A stretch of DNA of 64,000 bases from Bradyrhizobium japonicum USDA 6. GTDB taxonomy: Bacteria; Pseudomonadota; Alphaproteobacteria; Rhizobiales; Xanthobacteraceae. The stretch lies in NCBI RefSeq assembly GCF_000284375.1, contig NC_017249.1, positions 6,937,001-7,001,000 on the forward strand. Reading direction: 5' to 3'. Shown here piece by piece: positions 18,226 to 28,167 of this stretch; position 1 is the first letter of the stretch, and every line of letters begins with the position of its first letter. The translations under genes were made by a program, and so were the position numbers. The notes under the pieces are model-generated. The model saw only the letters and a program-made list of their open reading frames with translations. It was not told where the DNA came from and made no database searches.

Positions 18226-20738
18226 GCCAGCCCCGTCAGCTTTTCCGGCCGGCTGGCATTGGGTCCGTGCGGGAAGTAGTGCAGCCCGATCGCCTCGGCG
18301 AGGCTGAGCAGGTCCTGCTCCAGCGAGAACAGGGTCTTGACCTCGAGCTTCTCGGCTTCCGCGGTGGCCAACATCGCCTGCACCGCCACCGCGAGCCGCT
18401 GCGGCTGCTCGATCAGGCCGTGCTCCTTCAGGCTCGGCAGCGAAGCGATGTGTTCGTTCAGCGTCGTCACCTGGAACGCGACCGAACGCGGATTGTAGCT
18501 GTCGAGCACCGCGAGGTCGCGCACCGGTGCCAGGATCGGCGCCAGCAGATAGCGCGAGCGATAGGTGATCTGGGAATCCACCAGCGTCAGCAGGATATCG
18601 AGATCCTCGTCGCAGGCCTCGTCATAGGCGAACTGGCGCGCAAAGCGCGTGGTGTTGATGGCGCGCTCGGTGCGGCGGCCGATATCGAGGAAGCGCCAGC
18701 CTGCGGCGCGGTTCATGTTCTCCTGCGCCAGTCCTGCAAAGCTCGCAAGCTCCTGCAAGGTCAGCTCGGCCGCGCTCAGCACATCGTCGTCGTCCTCGAC
18801 CTCGTAGGCGAGGCGATCGGCCATCTCGGTGATGACCTGCCAGGCGTCGGGCGACAGCCGCTCGCGCAAGGATGTCGCCGTGCGCTGCGCCGCGCGCACC
18901 AGCGACAGCGCCGAGCCGAAACGCTCCGGGCTCTGCAGCGCTTCGGCGACGATGCGCCCCGGCGCCGTGCGCGAAGCCTGCGAAATCGCGCCCCAGGCCA
19001 CCAGCAGGCGCTGGATGCGGTCGGCCGATTGCAGCGAGGCCGCGGTGCCCTTGTTGGGCCCGCTCGGCGAACCCAGCGCGCGCACCAGCCGCAGCGTTGC
19101 CTCGGCGCGTTCGAGATAGCGGCCGAGCCAGAACAGATTGTCCGCGGCGCGGCTCGGCAGCACGCCGGCGATGCGGCGGATCCGCACCTTGTCGGTCGCA
19201 GGCAGCAGCGTCGCGATCGAGACCTTCTTGTCCGAGACCACCCAGACGTCGGCGGCGCGGGCGCCGTCGCCCATCGACACCGCGCGCGCGTCCGCCTGCT
19301 CGGCGATCCGGCAGAAGCCGCCGGGCATGATGGCCCAGCCGTCGGGCGTCGCGGCCGCGAACACGCGCAGCACGAAGGGACGCGGCGTGAGCTGGCCCTG
19401 CTCCCACACCGGCATGGTCGAGAGCCGCACCACCTCCTGGCCGACATAGTCCATGCCGCGCGCGCTGATGGCGTCGACGAGACGCTGGCGCCCGGCGGCG
19501 TCGAGCTCGCTCGCGAGCACTGGGCCGTTGCTGTCGAAGCCGGGAACGCCGCGCCGATAGGCGCCCTCGATCGCGACCTCGTCGAGCCGTGACAACACCT
19601 CGTCGCGCGCGATGCGCTGGCCGCACCACCAGGTCGCGATATGCGGCATCTTGAGCTCTTCACCGAGCAGGCGGCGGCTCAGGGCCGGCAGGAAGCCGAG
19701 CAGCGCGCGCGCCTCCAGCACGCCCGAGCCCGGCATGTTGGCGACGACGACGCCGTCCTTGCGCAGCACGTCGATCAGGCCGGGCACGCCGAGATGCGAG
19801 GACGCATCGAGCTCGAGCGGATCGAGCGAGTTGGAATCGACCCGGCGCAAGAGCACGTCGAGCCGCTTCAGGCCGGCGACGGTGCGGATGTGGATACGGT
19901 TGTCGCTGACGGCGAGATCGTCACCCTCGACCAGCAGGAAGCCGAGATAGCGCGCCAGGGTCGCATGCTCGAAATAGGTCTCGCTGAAGCTGCCCGGCGT
20001 GAGCACGCCGATGCGCGGCTCGTCGCGATCGGCGCGCGCGCGCAGGCTGTCGCGAAACGCCTCGAAGAACGGCGCGACGCGCGGCACGTTCATCGACTTG
20101 TAGAGATCGGAGAACGCGCGCGAGAGCACCAGGCGGTTCTCCAGCGCATAGCCCGCGCCCGACGGCGCCTGCGTGCGGTCGCCGAGCACCCACCAGCGCC
20201 CGTCGGGCCCGCGGCCGACATCGGCGGCATAGAGCGAGAGATAGCGCCCGCCGGGCGGCGGCACGCCGCAGACGGGACGGAGATATTCGGGACTGCCGGC
20301 GATCGCGGCGGCCGGCAGCGCGCCTTCCGCGACCAGCCGGCCCTCGCCATAGATGTCGCGCAGCACGAGCTCGAGCAGCTCGGCGCGCTGGGTGATGCCC
20401 GCTGACAGCTGCTTCCAGTCGGCCTCGTCGATCAGCAGCGGCAGATGGCTGATCGACCACGGCCGGTCGGCGCTGTCGCCGGGCGCACGGTAGGTGACGC
20501 CGGCCTCGCGCAAATGGCGGTCGGCCATGCCGAACCGCCGTTCGATCTCGTCCGGCGCGAGCGCGCCAAAGGCGTCGAAGAAGCGGCTCCAGACCGCGCG
20601 GGGGGCGCCATCAGGCCCAAGGAACTCGTCGGGGATGCCGGGCAGGCGGCTATAGTCGCGGACCCATTGCGCGAGGCGGCGCTGGCCTCCTTGCGCCTTA
20701 CCCGTCTTGTCGTCCTGTTCGGCTGCGCCCTCGCCCAT
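18222..20738 (-). CDS. Circularly permuted ATP-grasp fused to alpha-E domain
   Basis: The 838-residue product joins two proteins that are often separate. Residues about 1-480 form a circularly permuted ATP-grasp type 2 domain; features include LVEGDDLAVSDNRIHIRT and the catalytic-loop region PGSGVLEARALLGFLPAL. Residues about 510-830 form an alpha-E helical domain, recognised by LFWLGRYLERAEATLRLVRAL and INTTRFARQFAYDEACDEDL. ATP-grasp enzymes of this group are predicted to make amide bonds using ATP, and alpha-E proteins are their constant companions. It overlaps the transglutaminase gene by 4 bp and lies 27 bp after the large DUF2126 transglutaminase gene, so the three form a tight operon. 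Confidence 0.92.
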   Translation of the reverse strand: MGEGAAEQDDKTGKAQGGQRRLAQWVRDYSRLPGIPDEFLGPDGAPRAVWSRFFDAFGALAPDEIERRFGMADRHLREAGVTYRAPGDSADRPWSISHLPLLIDEADWKQLSAGITQRAELLELVLRDIYGEGRLVAEGALPAAAIAGSPEYLRPVCGVPPPGGRYLSLYAADVGRGPDGRWWVLGDRTQAPSGAGYALENRLVLSRAFSDLYKSMNVPRVAPFFEAFRDSLRARADRDEPRIGVLTPGSFSETYFEHATLARYLGFLLVEGDDLAVSDNRIHIRTVAGLKRLDVLLRRVDSNSLDPLELDASSHLGVPGLIDVLRKDGVVVANMPGSGVLEARALLGFLPALSRRLLGEELKMPHIATWWCGQRIARDEVLSRLDEVAIEGAYRRGVPGFDSNGPVLASELDAAGRQRLVDAISARGMDYVGQEVVRLSTMPVWEQGQLTPRPFVLRVFAAATPDGWAIMPGGFCRIAEQADARAVSMGDGARAADVWVVSDKKVSIATLLPATDKVRIRRIAGVLPSRAADNLFWLGRYLERAEATLRLVRALGSPSGPNKGTAASLQSADRIQRLLVAWGAISQASRTAPGRIVAEALQSPERFGSALSLVRAAQRTATSLRERLSPDAWQVITEMADRLAYEVEDDDDVLSAAELTLQELASFAGLAQENMNRAAGWRFLDIGRRTERAINTTRFARQFAYDEACDEDLDILLTLVDSQITYRSRYLLAPILAPVRDLAVLDSYNPRSVAFQVTTLNEHIASLPSLKEHGLIEQPQRLAVAVQAMLATAEAEKLEVKTLFSLEQDLLSLAEAIGLHYFPHGPNASRPEKLTGLA

Positions 20739-20765
20739 GCGCCTCTCCCTGCCCCACCATCATTC

Positions 20766-23700
20766 TCATTGCAGGAGCGGGGTCCGCAAGTCGAGGGTCA
20801 GCGGAAACTCACTTGTGCGTTCCTCGGGCGGGGGCTGCATCGGACCCGGCGTATGGCCGTGGTCCTGGAAGCGCGCCAGCCGCCGCGCCTCGGCCTCGTA
20901 GGTGTTGACGGGCTTGGTGTCGTAGCTGCGGCCGCCGGGATGGGCGACGTGATAGACGCAGCCGCCCAGCGAGCGGCCGTTCCAGGTGTCGATCAGGTCG
21001 AAGGTCAGGGGCGCGTGAACGGGGATGGTCGGGTGCAGGCCGGAGGCCGGCTGCCAGGCCTTGAAGCGGACGCCGGCGACCGCCTCCCCGGAGCGTCCGG
21101 TCGAGGTCATCGGCAGGCGGCGGCCGTTGCAGGTCACGACGTGGCGGCCCTCGACAAAGCCCTCAGCTTTCACTTGAAGCCGTTCGACCGAACTGTCGAC
21201 ATAACGCACCGTGCCGCCGGCCGAGCCCTCCTCGCCAAGCACATGCCAGGGCTCCAGCGCCTGCCGCAGCTCCAGCGTCACGCCGCCATGATGGATACGG
21301 CCGAAAGCGGGGAAGCGGAATTCGAGCTGGGCCAGATACCATTCCGGCTCAAAGGGATAGCCGGACTGCTTCAACTCAGAAAGCACGTCAAGAAAGTCCT
21401 GCCAGATGAAGTGAGGCAGCATGAAGCGATCATGCAGCGCAGTGCCCCAGCGCACGAATTTGCCGGTCTGCGGCTCGCGCCAGAATTTTGCGATCAGCGC
21501 GCGGATCAGGAGCTGCTGCGCCAGCGACATCCGCGGGTCGGGCGGCATTTCGAGCGCACGGAATTCGACGAGGCCGAGCCGGCCCGTGGTGCCGTCGGGC
21601 GAATAAAGCTTGTCGATGCAGATCTCGGCGCGGTGGGTATTGCCGGTGATGTCGACGAGCAGATGCCGGAACAGCCGGTCCACCAGCCACAGCGGCGCCT
21701 GGTAGCCCGGCGGCGGCACGTGCGAGAGCGCGATCTCGAGCTCGTAGATGCTGTCGTGCCGGGCTTCGTCGATGCGCGGCGCCTGGCTGGTCGGGCCGAT
21801 GAACAGCCCCGAGAAGAAATAGGACAGCGACGGATGCCGCTGCCAATGCAGCACCAGGCTCTTGAGCAGATCGGGACGGCGCAGGAACGGCGAGTCCTGC
21901 GGGCTCGAGCCGCCGACGACGACGTGGTTGCCGCCGCCGGTGCCGGTGTGGCGGCCGTCGACCAGGAAGCGGTTGGCTCCGAGGCGCACCTTGCCGGCAT
22001 CCTCATAGAGACCTGAGGTGATGTCGACCGCGTCGCGCCAGCTCTTGGCCGGCTGGATGTTGATCTCGATGACGCCGGGATCCGGCGTCACCTTGATGAC
22101 CTCGATGCGCGGATCGAACGGCGGCGGGTAGCCCTCGACATGGACCTGGAGCTGCATCTCCTCGGCGGTGGCTTCAAGGGCCGCGACCAGCTCGAGATAA
22201 TCCTCGATGCGCTCGACCGGCGGCATGAAGGCGCAGAGCACGCCGTCGCGGACTTCGACCGACATCGCGGTGCGGACCGGGACCGACGTGTTGAGTTTCT
22301 CGGGCGCGGCCCGCGGCGGCGCTTCCGGACGCGCCGGAAGGCTGAACACCGGCAGCTTGCCGTGCGGCTCCATCGGGTCGCGTTCGACGATGTAGGGATA
22401 TTGATCGGGTGGAACGTAGCCGAGCGAACCGATCGGCAGGCGCAGACCGAGAGGGGAATCGCCCGGCATCAGGAACAGATGATTGCGCCGGAGTTGCCAG
22501 CGCTCGCTGCGCCAGCGCGGCGGCGCGTTCCAGCGCTGCACCGGCAGCACGAATCCGCGCGGGGTGTTGAGGCCCTGCTCGAACACCCGCGCGATCCGCA
22601 CGCGTGCCTCCGGGTCGGACAATTTGGAGTCGGACGGATCGACATTGACGGGAAGCTCGGCTTCCTTCTGAAGCCAGAGCGCGGTGTCCTCGTAGGCCGG
22701 CATGATGTAGCCGGGATCGAGCCCGAGCCGCAACGCCGCACCTTCCATGAAGGCCTCGGCGTCCTTCACCTGCGCGGGCCGCGGATTTTCAATCTTGGCG
22801 ATGAGATCGGCGTTCTTCCAGATCGGCACGCCGTCCTTGCGCCAATAGAGCCCAAAGGCCCAGCGCGGCAGGCTCTCGCCCGGATACCATTTGCCCTGGC
22901 CGTAATGCAGCAGGCCGCCCGGCCCGAAACGCGTGCGCAGGCGGCGGATCAGATCGTCGGCCAATGCGCGCTTGGTCGGGCCGACGGCCTCGGTGTTCCA
23001 CTCCGCCGCTTCGAGATCATCGACGGAGACGAAGGTCGGCTCGCCGCCCATGGTGAGACGCACGTCCTGGCTTGCGAGATCGCCATCGACCTGCTCGCCG
23101 AGATCGTTGAGCCGCGTCCAGGATTCGTCGGAGAACGGCTTTGTGATGCGCGGCGCCTCGCGGATGCGCTTGACGCTCATATCGAAGGCGAACTCGACTT
23201 CGGCAAAGCCGGCGCCGCCGGAAATCGGCGCCGCCGAGCGATAATGCGGCGTGGCCGCAACCGGGATGTGCCCCTCGCCCGCGAGCATGCCGGAGGTGGC
23301 GTCGAATCCGATCCAGCCCGCGCCCGGCAGATAGACCTCGGCCCAGGCGTGCAGATCGGTGAAATCGTTCTCCACCTCGGGCGGTCCCTCGATCGGATCG
23401 ATGTCGGGACGGATCTGGATCAGGTAGCCGGAGACGAAGCGCGCCGCGAGGCCGAGATGACGCAGGGTCTGGATCAGGAGCCAGGCAGAGTCGCGACACG
23501 AGCCAGCCCCGGAGGAGAGCGTCTCCTCTGGCGTCTGCACGCCGGGCTCCATGCGAATGATGTAACGGACGTGCTTCTGAAGCTCGCGATTGAGATCGAC
23601 CAGGAAGTTGACGGTGTTCGCAGCTTCGTGCGGGATCGTATCGAGAAATTTCGCGAACAGGCGATCGGGCTTGATGGTCTCGAGATAAGGCGCGAGCTCC

Positions 23701-24035
23701 GTCTTCAGGTCCTTCGGATATTCGAACGGAAAGCTGTCGGCATAGGGCTCGACGAAGAAGTCGAACGGGTTGACCACGGTCATCTGCGCCGTGAAGTCGA
23801 CCTCGAATTTCAGCTCGGTCGTCTTCTCCGGAAACACGTAGCGCGCCAGCCAGTTGCCCTGCGGGTCCTGCTGCCAGTTCACGAAATGATTGGCCGGAGT
23901 GACCTTGAGCGAATAGCTCAGGACCGGCGTGCGCGTATGCGGCGCCGGCCGCAGCCGGATGGTCTGCGGGCCAAGATCGATCGGGCGGTCGTATTTGTAG
24001 TGCGTGACGTGGTGTAGTGCGACGTAGATCGACAC
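20766..24035 (-). CDS. Large transglutaminase-DUF2126 protein
   Basis: The protein has about 1089 residues from a GTG at 24035 ([20 protein letters not shown]), the usual family N-terminus; a longer frame starts at TTG 24092 but adds no conserved sequence. Residues 1-290 are a transglutaminase with its N-terminal domain and triad C180 ([10 protein letters not shown]), H229 (DLHAWAEVY) and D245 (GFDATSGM). The remaining about 780 residues are the DUF2126 region, including [14 protein letters not shown] and [10 protein letters not shown], which may be a glutamine synthetase-like amidoligase fold. It is the first gene of the cluster. The long second region suggests ligation coupled to peptidase activity. 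Substrates are unknown. Confidence 0.92.
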   Translation of the reverse strand: MSIYVALHHVTHYKYDRPIDLGPQTIRLRPAPHTRTPVLSYSLKVTPANHFVNWQQDPQGNWLARYVFPEKTTELKFEVDFTAQMTVVNPFDFFVEPYADSFPFEYPKDLKTELAPYLETIKPDRLFAKFLDTIPHEAANTVNFLVDLNRELQKHVRYIIRMEPGVQTPEETLSSGAGSCRDSAWLLIQTLRHLGLAARFVSGYLIQIRPDIDPIEGPPEVENDFTDLHAWAEVYLPGAGWIGFDATSGMLAGEGHIPVAATPHYRSAAPISGGAGFAEVEFAFDMSVKRIREAPRITKPFSDESWTRLNDLGEQVDGDLASQDVRLTMGGEPTFVSVDDLEAAEWNTEAVGPTKRALADDLIRRLRTRFGPGGLLHYGQGKWYPGESLPRWAFGLYWRKDGVPIWKNADLIAKIENPRPAQVKDAEAFMEGAALRLGLDPGYIMPAYEDTALWLQKEAELPVNVDPSDSKLSDPEARVRIARVFEQGLNTPRGFVLPVQRWNAPPRWRSERWQLRRNHLFLMPGDSPLGLRLPIGSLGYVPPDQYPYIVERDPMEPHGKLPVFSLPARPEAPPRAAPEKLNTSVPVRTAMSVEVRDGVLCAFMPPVERIEDYLELVAALEATAEEMQLQVHVEGYPPPFDPRIEVIKVTPDPGVIEINIQPAKSWRDAVDITSGLYEDAGKVRLGANRFLVDGRHTGTGGGNHVVVGGSSPQDSPFLRRPDLLKSLVLHWQRHPSLSYFFSGLFIGPTSQAPRIDEARHDSIYELEIALSHVPPPGYQAPLWLVDRLFRHLLVDITGNTHRAEICIDKLYSPDGTTGRLGLVEFRALEMPPDPRMSLAQQLLIRALIAKFWREPQTGKFVRWGTALHDRFMLPHFIWQDFLDVLSELKQSGYPFEPEWYLAQLEFRFPAFGRIHHGGVTLELRQALEPWHVLGEEGSAGGTVRYVDSSVERLQVKAEGFVEGRHVVTCNGRRLPMTSTGRSGEAVAGVRFKAWQPASGLHPTIPVHAPLTFDLIDTWNGRSLGGCVYHVAHPGGRSYDTKPVNTYEAEARRLARFQDHGHTPGPMQPPPEERTSEFPLTLDLRTPLLQ

Positions 24036-24391
24036 GGGGTGCGATGCTCCAGCAGCTTTTTTGAGCAGAACACCGGAGGTGACCTCGATCAAGCACTAAC
24101 AACGGGCAGAGGGTGCCTATGCAAGGTGCGGGCCGCGTGAGTGCGGGGCTATACGTGATTGGCTGGCGACGCTTCTCTTCCCTTCTCCCCTTGCGGGAGA
24201 AGGTGGCGCGAAGCGCCGGATGAGGGGTTCTTTCCGCTCGGAAAAGCGCTCGTGAGGATAGAGACCCCTCACCCGTCTCGCCGCTTTGCGGCGAGCCACC
24301 CTCTCCCGCAGGGGGAGAGGGTAAGAAGCAGCCCTCCGCCGCCAACGACAGTCGCTACAAAACTGCGCGCAGCGAGCTGCGCCGCGCGCGA
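24036..24391. other. 356-bp intergenic region, mostly repeat DNA
   Basis: This region separates the DUF2126 gene start from the UxaA-family gene end, both on the minus strand. About 150 bp are repeat copy B. The remaining bases next to 24036 should hold the promoter for the transglutaminase operon, but I could not pick convincing -35/-10 elements. No protein-like frame is visible. Confidence 0.6.
24176..24322. repeat. Dispersed palindromic repeat, copy B
   Basis: This copy matches the element at 11119-11321: CTTCTCCCCTTGCGGGAGAAG at one end, CTCTCCCGCAGGGGGAGAG at the other, with GCGCGAAGCGCCGGATGAGG and CCCCTCACCCGTCTCGCCGC inside. It is shorter and lacks the extra hairpins of copy A. It is non-coding. 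Confidence 0.85.
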
Positions 24392-25915
24392 TCACATCGT
24401 CGCACCCAGTACCCACGGCGCAAACTCCGCGCCGCCGAAATCGAAGCTTTCGCTCTTGGTCGGCTGTCCGGACGCGGTCTTCAGGATGAGCTCGAAGATG
24501 CGCTGGCCGCACTGCTCGACGCTCTCCTCGCCTTCGAGGATGGTGCCGCAATTGACGTCCATGTCCTCTTCCATGCGCTTGTACATGGGCGTGTTGGTGG
24601 CGAGCTTGATCGAGGGCGCCGGCTTGCAGCCAAACACGCTGCCGCGGCCGGTGGTGAAGCAGACCAGGTTGGCACCGCCGGCGACCTGGCCGGTCGCAGC
24701 GACCGGATCGTAGCCGGGCGTGTCCATGAAGATGAAACCCTTCTTGGTGATGGGCTCGGCATAGCGCAGTACGTCGACGAGATTAGTGGTACCGGCCTTG
24801 GCCATCGCGCCGAGCGATTTCTCCAAGATGGTGGTGAGGCCGCCGGCCTTGTTGCCGGGGCTCGGATTGGCGTTCATCTCGGCGCCCTCGCGCTCGGTAT
24901 ACGCGTCCCACCAGCGCATGAGATCGACCAGCTTCTCGCCGACCTCGCGGCTGACGGCGCGGCGCGTGAGCAGGTGCTCGGCGCCGTAGGTCTCGGGCGT
25001 CTCCGACAGGATCACGGTGCCGCCGTGACGGACGATGAGATCGCTGGCAGCCCCAAGCGCCGGATTGGCGGATACGCCGGAATAACCGTCCGAGCCGCCG
25101 CATTGCAGGGCCACGGTGAGCTCGCTCGCCGGGACGCTCTCGCGCTTCACCTTGTTGGCATCAGCGAGCGCCTCGCGCACGAAGGCAATCCCCGCTTCGA
25201 CCGTCTTGCGGGTGCCGCCGACCTCCTGGATGTCCATCGCGCGCAGGCGGCCCGCGAGCTTCTGCTCCTCCATCAGGCCGCCGATCTGGTTCACCTCGCA
25301 GCCCAGCCCAAGCACGATGACGTGGGAGAAATTGACGTGACGCGCATAGCCACCGAGCGTGCGGCGGAGCAGCGCCAAGGGCTCGTTCTGCGTCATGCCG
25401 CAGCCGGTCTTGTGGGTCAGCGCGACCACGCCGTCGACATTGGGAAAGTCGGCGAGCGGATTGTCGCCGGTGAAGGGATTCTTCTTGAAGACGTCGGCGA
25501 CGAGGCTTGCGACATGCGCGCTGCAATTCACCGAGGTGAGGATGCCGATATAGTTGCGCGTGGCGACGCGGCCGTCCGGACGGCGGATACCCTCGAAGGT
25601 CGCCGGCAGATCGAAGTTCGGCGTCGGCTTGACGTCGGCGCAATAGGCATAGTCCTTGGAAAAATCGCCCATGCCGCAGTTCTGCGTATGCACGTGCTGG
25701 CCCGGCGCGATCGGCACCGTCGCAAAGCCGATGATCTGGCCGTAGCGCCTGACCGGCTCGCCCAATGCGATCGGCTTGATCGCAACCTTGTGGCCGGAGG
25801 GAATGCGCTCGACCGTGGTCACGCCGTCGGCGACCAATGTTCCCGGCGGCAGGCTCGCGCGCGCGATCAGCACGCCATCATCGGGATGGAGGCGAATGAC
25901 GGGGCTGATGGTCAT
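24392..25915 (-). CDS. UxaA-family altronate/galactarate dehydratase-like hydrolase
   Basis: The 507-residue product has an N-terminal SAF domain (about residues 5-105, with GHKVAIKPIALGEPVRRYGQ) and a long UxaA/GarD catalytic part containing RVATRNYIGILTSVNCSAHV, ALTHKTGCGM and LQCGGSDGYSG. Members dehydrate sugar acids such as altronate, galactarate or related aldonates and aldarates, using iron. The length matches the full two-domain enzyme. It lies in the same orientation as the aldolase and Ldh-family genes upstream, so the three plausibly form a sugar-acid or hydroxy-acid pathway fed by the Liv transporter. The actual substrate is not decided by sequence. Confidence 0.9.
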   Translation of the reverse strand: MTISPVIRLHPDDGVLIARASLPPGTLVADGVTTVERIPSGHKVAIKPIALGEPVRRYGQIIGFATVPIAPGQHVHTQNCGMGDFSKDYAYCADVKPTPNFDLPATFEGIRRPDGRVATRNYIGILTSVNCSAHVASLVADVFKKNPFTGDNPLADFPNVDGVVALTHKTGCGMTQNEPLALLRRTLGGYARHVNFSHVIVLGLGCEVNQIGGLMEEQKLAGRLRAMDIQEVGGTRKTVEAGIAFVREALADANKVKRESVPASELTVALQCGGSDGYSGVSANPALGAASDLIVRHGGTVILSETPETYGAEHLLTRRAVSREVGEKLVDLMRWWDAYTEREGAEMNANPSPGNKAGGLTTILEKSLGAMAKAGTTNLVDVLRYAEPITKKGFIFMDTPGYDPVAATGQVAGGANLVCFTTGRGSVFGCKPAPSIKLATNTPMYKRMEEDMDVNCGTILEGEESVEQCGQRIFELILKTASGQPTKSESFDFGGAEFAPWVLGATM

Positions 25916-25940
25916 GGCAGGTCTCCTGTATCAAAACTAT

Positions 25941-26075
25941 CGTGCCCCGGACGCTGCGCAGCGCGATAGCGATGCGCTGCAGTTCCGGGGCCTGGTTGTC
26001 ACGTCGTATACTTCACTGGCCTCTGGGTCCCGGCTCGGCGAAGCGGTGCTACGCGCCGCATCGCGTCCGGACACG
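25941..26075. repeat. Intergenic inverted repeat (CGTGCCCCGGACGC family)
   Basis: The space between the UxaA-family and aldolase genes is an imperfect inverted repeat with outer arms CGTGCCCCGGACGC and GCGTCCGGACACG and further complementary strings (GCGCTGCAGTTCCGGGGCC; TCTGGGTCCCGGCTCGGCG). It reads as a dispersed palindromic element and is non-coding. Confidence 0.65.
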
Positions 26076-26082
26076 AGAGTGC

Positions 26083-26859
26083 CTATGCCTTGCCGCCGGA
26101 ATCCTTGCGGGTCGCGTTGACCTGCATCTTGGCGTAGGTCGTCATCAGGCCGACTTCGTTGGACAACGTCACCAGCTTGAAGCCCATGTTGATGGCACGC
26201 GCCGCGCCTTCCGCGCCGCTGCAATGGATGCCCGGGTTGAGGCCGCGCTTGGCGCATTCCTTGATGATCTTGTCGTAGATCGCGAGGATCTCCGGCTCGG
26301 TGCGATCGAGCTTCGGCTCGAGGCCGTAGGAGAAGCCGAGATCGGACGGGCCGATATAGACGCCATCGATGCCCTCGACGTCGAGGATCGCTTCCATGTT
26401 CTCGACCGCGGTCCTGGTCTCCATCATCGGCAGCAGGATGGTGTCGGCATTCGCAGTCTTCTGATAGGAGCCCGCGGTGCCGTACATGCCCGCGCGGATC
26501 GGGCCGTTGGAGCGGACGCCCTGCGGCGGATATTTGGAATACGACACGAGGTTCTTGGCCTCCTGCGCCGTGTTGACCATCGGGCAGATCACGCCATAGG
26601 CGCCGCCATCGAGCACCTTGCCGATGATGCCGGGCTCGTTCCAGGGCACGCGGACCATCGGGGTCACGGGATGCTTGTCCATCGCCTGGAAGCACTGCAC
26701 CATCGAGAGATAGTCCTGCACGCCGTGCTGCATGTCGACGGTGACGCTGTCGAAGCCGCATTGCGCGATCATCTCGGCCGAGAAGCCGGAGGGAATCGCG
26801 AGCCACGCGTTGACCACGGCCTTGCCCGACTTCCAGATTTCCTTGACCTTGTTCGCCAC
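26083..26859 (-). CDS. HpcH/HpaI-family class II aldolase
   Basis: The 258-residue product is a divalent-metal pyruvate aldolase of the HpcH/HpaI family. Residues in register with E. coli HpaI are the base H45 (VDMQHGVQ), R70 (MVRVPWNEP), metal ligands E147 (METRTA) and D173 (GPSDL). These enzymes cleave 4-hydroxy-2-oxo acids to pyruvate plus an aldehyde. Two roles are open. It could finish the homoprotocatechuate pathway, whose hpaI gene is missing from the hpa operon 7 kb away. Or it could serve the sugar-acid pathway with its neighbours UxaA and Ldh. Gene order favours the second. Confidence 0.9.
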   Translation of the reverse strand: MANKVKEIWKSGKAVVNAWLAIPSGFSAEMIAQCGFDSVTVDMQHGVQDYLSMVQCFQAMDKHPVTPMVRVPWNEPGIIGKVLDGGAYGVICPMVNTAQEAKNLVSYSKYPPQGVRSNGPIRAGMYGTAGSYQKTANADTILLPMMETRTAVENMEAILDVEGIDGVYIGPSDLGFSYGLEPKLDRTEPEILAIYDKIIKECAKRGLNPGIHCSGAEGAARAINMGFKLVTLSNEVGLMTTYAKMQVNATRKDSGGKA

Positions 26860-26902
26860 GTTGCCTTCCTTCTTTTGTTGCTTGGACCGTTGTTTGGACC
26901 TT

Positions 26903-26982
26903 CGTCACCATGACGAGCGCCGCGACAGCACGGCTCTGCTGTTACCGCGAACCGGGGCTCCGCGCTACGCTCGCAATGACGC
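26903..26982. repeat. Intergenic palindromic element (degenerate)
   Basis: The space between the aldolase and Ldh-family genes carries GGGGCTCCGCGCTACGCTCGCAATGAC at one side and a weak complement (CACCATGACGAGCGCCGCG) at the other. It resembles one arm of the CATTGCGAGCG repeats seen elsewhere, such as 42185-42271, with a decayed second arm. Confidence 0.4.
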
Positions 26983-26987
26983 AAGAC

Positions 26988-28073
26988 CTATGCGGTCGCC
27001 CGCTGGATGCTGACTTCGCTGACACCGACCTCGCGGGCGGTGTTCACTATCGCCGCCCAGGTGTCGTCCGGCAAGGGGATGCCGTTCTTGGTGCGCTCGG
27101 CCCGGGTTTTCCGCTCGGGATCGCCGGGAATCAGCACCTGATCGACCCCCGCCATCGGCTTGGTGGCGCGGATGAAGTCGGTATAGCGCGACACCTCTGC
27201 ATCGAACACATGGGAGGTATCGACGACCTTCGGATCGACATAGAACGCCAGCATGCCGTTGGCGAAGCGCCGCCCGCCCGAGGTGGCCCCGGTTCCGGTC
27301 AGCGCGCCGCCGAGCAGCTCGCACATGAAGGCAAGGCCCGAGCCCTTGTGGTCGCCGAAGGCGCGGATCGCGCCGGTGCCCTTGGTGTGGTCGCGCGGCC
27401 CTTCCGGCGTGAAGGGCCCGTAGAGCACGGTCGGGTCCTCGCTGAGGGTCCCGTCGGCATCGACCAGCGCGCCCTTCGGCAGCTTCTTGCCGCCACGGCT
27501 TGCGACCAGCACCTTGCCTTCGGCGACGACCGAGGTGGCGAAATCCAGCACGATCGGATCCTGCCCCTCGCGCGGGATGCCGACGCAGTAAGGCGCGGTG
27601 GAGAGCCGCTTCTCGACGCCGCCGAACGGCGCCACCAGCAGCGAGCCGGCAGCATTGACGAAATGCACGGAGACCAACCCTTCGGCGGCGGCCATCTCGG
27701 CCCAATCGCCGACGCGGCCGATATGGCCGGCATTGCGCAACGCGACCGCGGCAAGGCCCGCCTTCTTGCATTTCTCGATGCCGATCCGAACCGCCTGCGG
27801 CGTCACGGTCTGGCCGTAGCCGAACTTGCCATCGACCACCGCGAGCGAAGGCGTGTCGACAACCACCTCTGCGGTCTGGTTCGGGACCACGAAACCCGTC
27901 GTCTTCCAGCGGATGTAGACGGGCACGCGGATCACGCCGTGGCTGTCATGGCCGGTGAGATTGGCCGTGGTGAGATAGGTCGCGATCCGCTTCGCCTCCT
28001 CCGGCGAGGAGTCTGCGTGACCAAACACCTCGCCGACGAAGTCGATGAGGTTCTGGACCTGGATCGTAACCAT
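26988..28073 (-). CDS. Ldh-family (malate/lactate-type) NAD(P)-dependent dehydrogenase
   Basis: The 361-residue product starts at the ATG at 28073 behind GGGGAG with 8-bp spacing. It belongs to the YlbC/YiaK-type malate/L-lactate dehydrogenase family: TANLTGHDSHGVIRVP near the N-terminus carries the conserved catalytic His, and ALRNAGHIGRVGDWAEMAA and DHKGSGLAFMCELLGGALTG are family blocks. Such enzymes oxidise or reduce 2-hydroxy or 2-oxo acids. It is separated from the livF gene by a repeat of 70 bp and precedes the aldolase gene. Its role probably links hydroxy-acid and oxo-acid steps of the same pathway. Confidence 0.9.
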   Translation of the reverse strand: MVTIQVQNLIDFVGEVFGHADSSPEEAKRIATYLTTANLTGHDSHGVIRVPVYIRWKTTGFVVPNQTAEVVVDTPSLAVVDGKFGYGQTVTPQAVRIGIEKCKKAGLAAVALRNAGHIGRVGDWAEMAAAEGLVSVHFVNAAGSLLVAPFGGVEKRLSTAPYCVGIPREGQDPIVLDFATSVVAEGKVLVASRGGKKLPKGALVDADGTLSEDPTVLYGPFTPEGPRDHTKGTGAIRAFGDHKGSGLAFMCELLGGALTGTGATSGGRRFANGMLAFYVDPKVVDTSHVFDAEVSRYTDFIRATKPMAGVDQVLIPGDPERKTRAERTKNGIPLPDDTWAAIVNTAREVGVSEVSIQRATA

Positions 28074-28097
28074 GGACAAACTCCCCGGTTATTGTCT

Positions 28098-28167
28098 GGG
28101 CATGATCTTCTCGGAAAACCGCTGCACACTTTGCGCTAACGCGGCCCTCCGGGTCCGGATCATGCCC
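28098..28167. repeat. GGGCATGATC palindromic repeat abutting livF stop
   Basis: The perfect 10-bp arms GGGCATGATC (28098-28107) and GATCATGCCC (28158-28167) enclose CGGAAAACCGCTGCACAC and CCCTCCGGGTCC. The right arm overlaps the first base of the livF stop codon. I know this string from memory as very common between genes in Rhizobiales. It may form a hairpin in the transcript after livF. Confidence 0.75.

Noticed and set aside
22140..24017. 625-residue plus-strand open frame
   Set aside because: It is antisense to the DUF2126 transglutaminase, whose triad and family blocks are clear.
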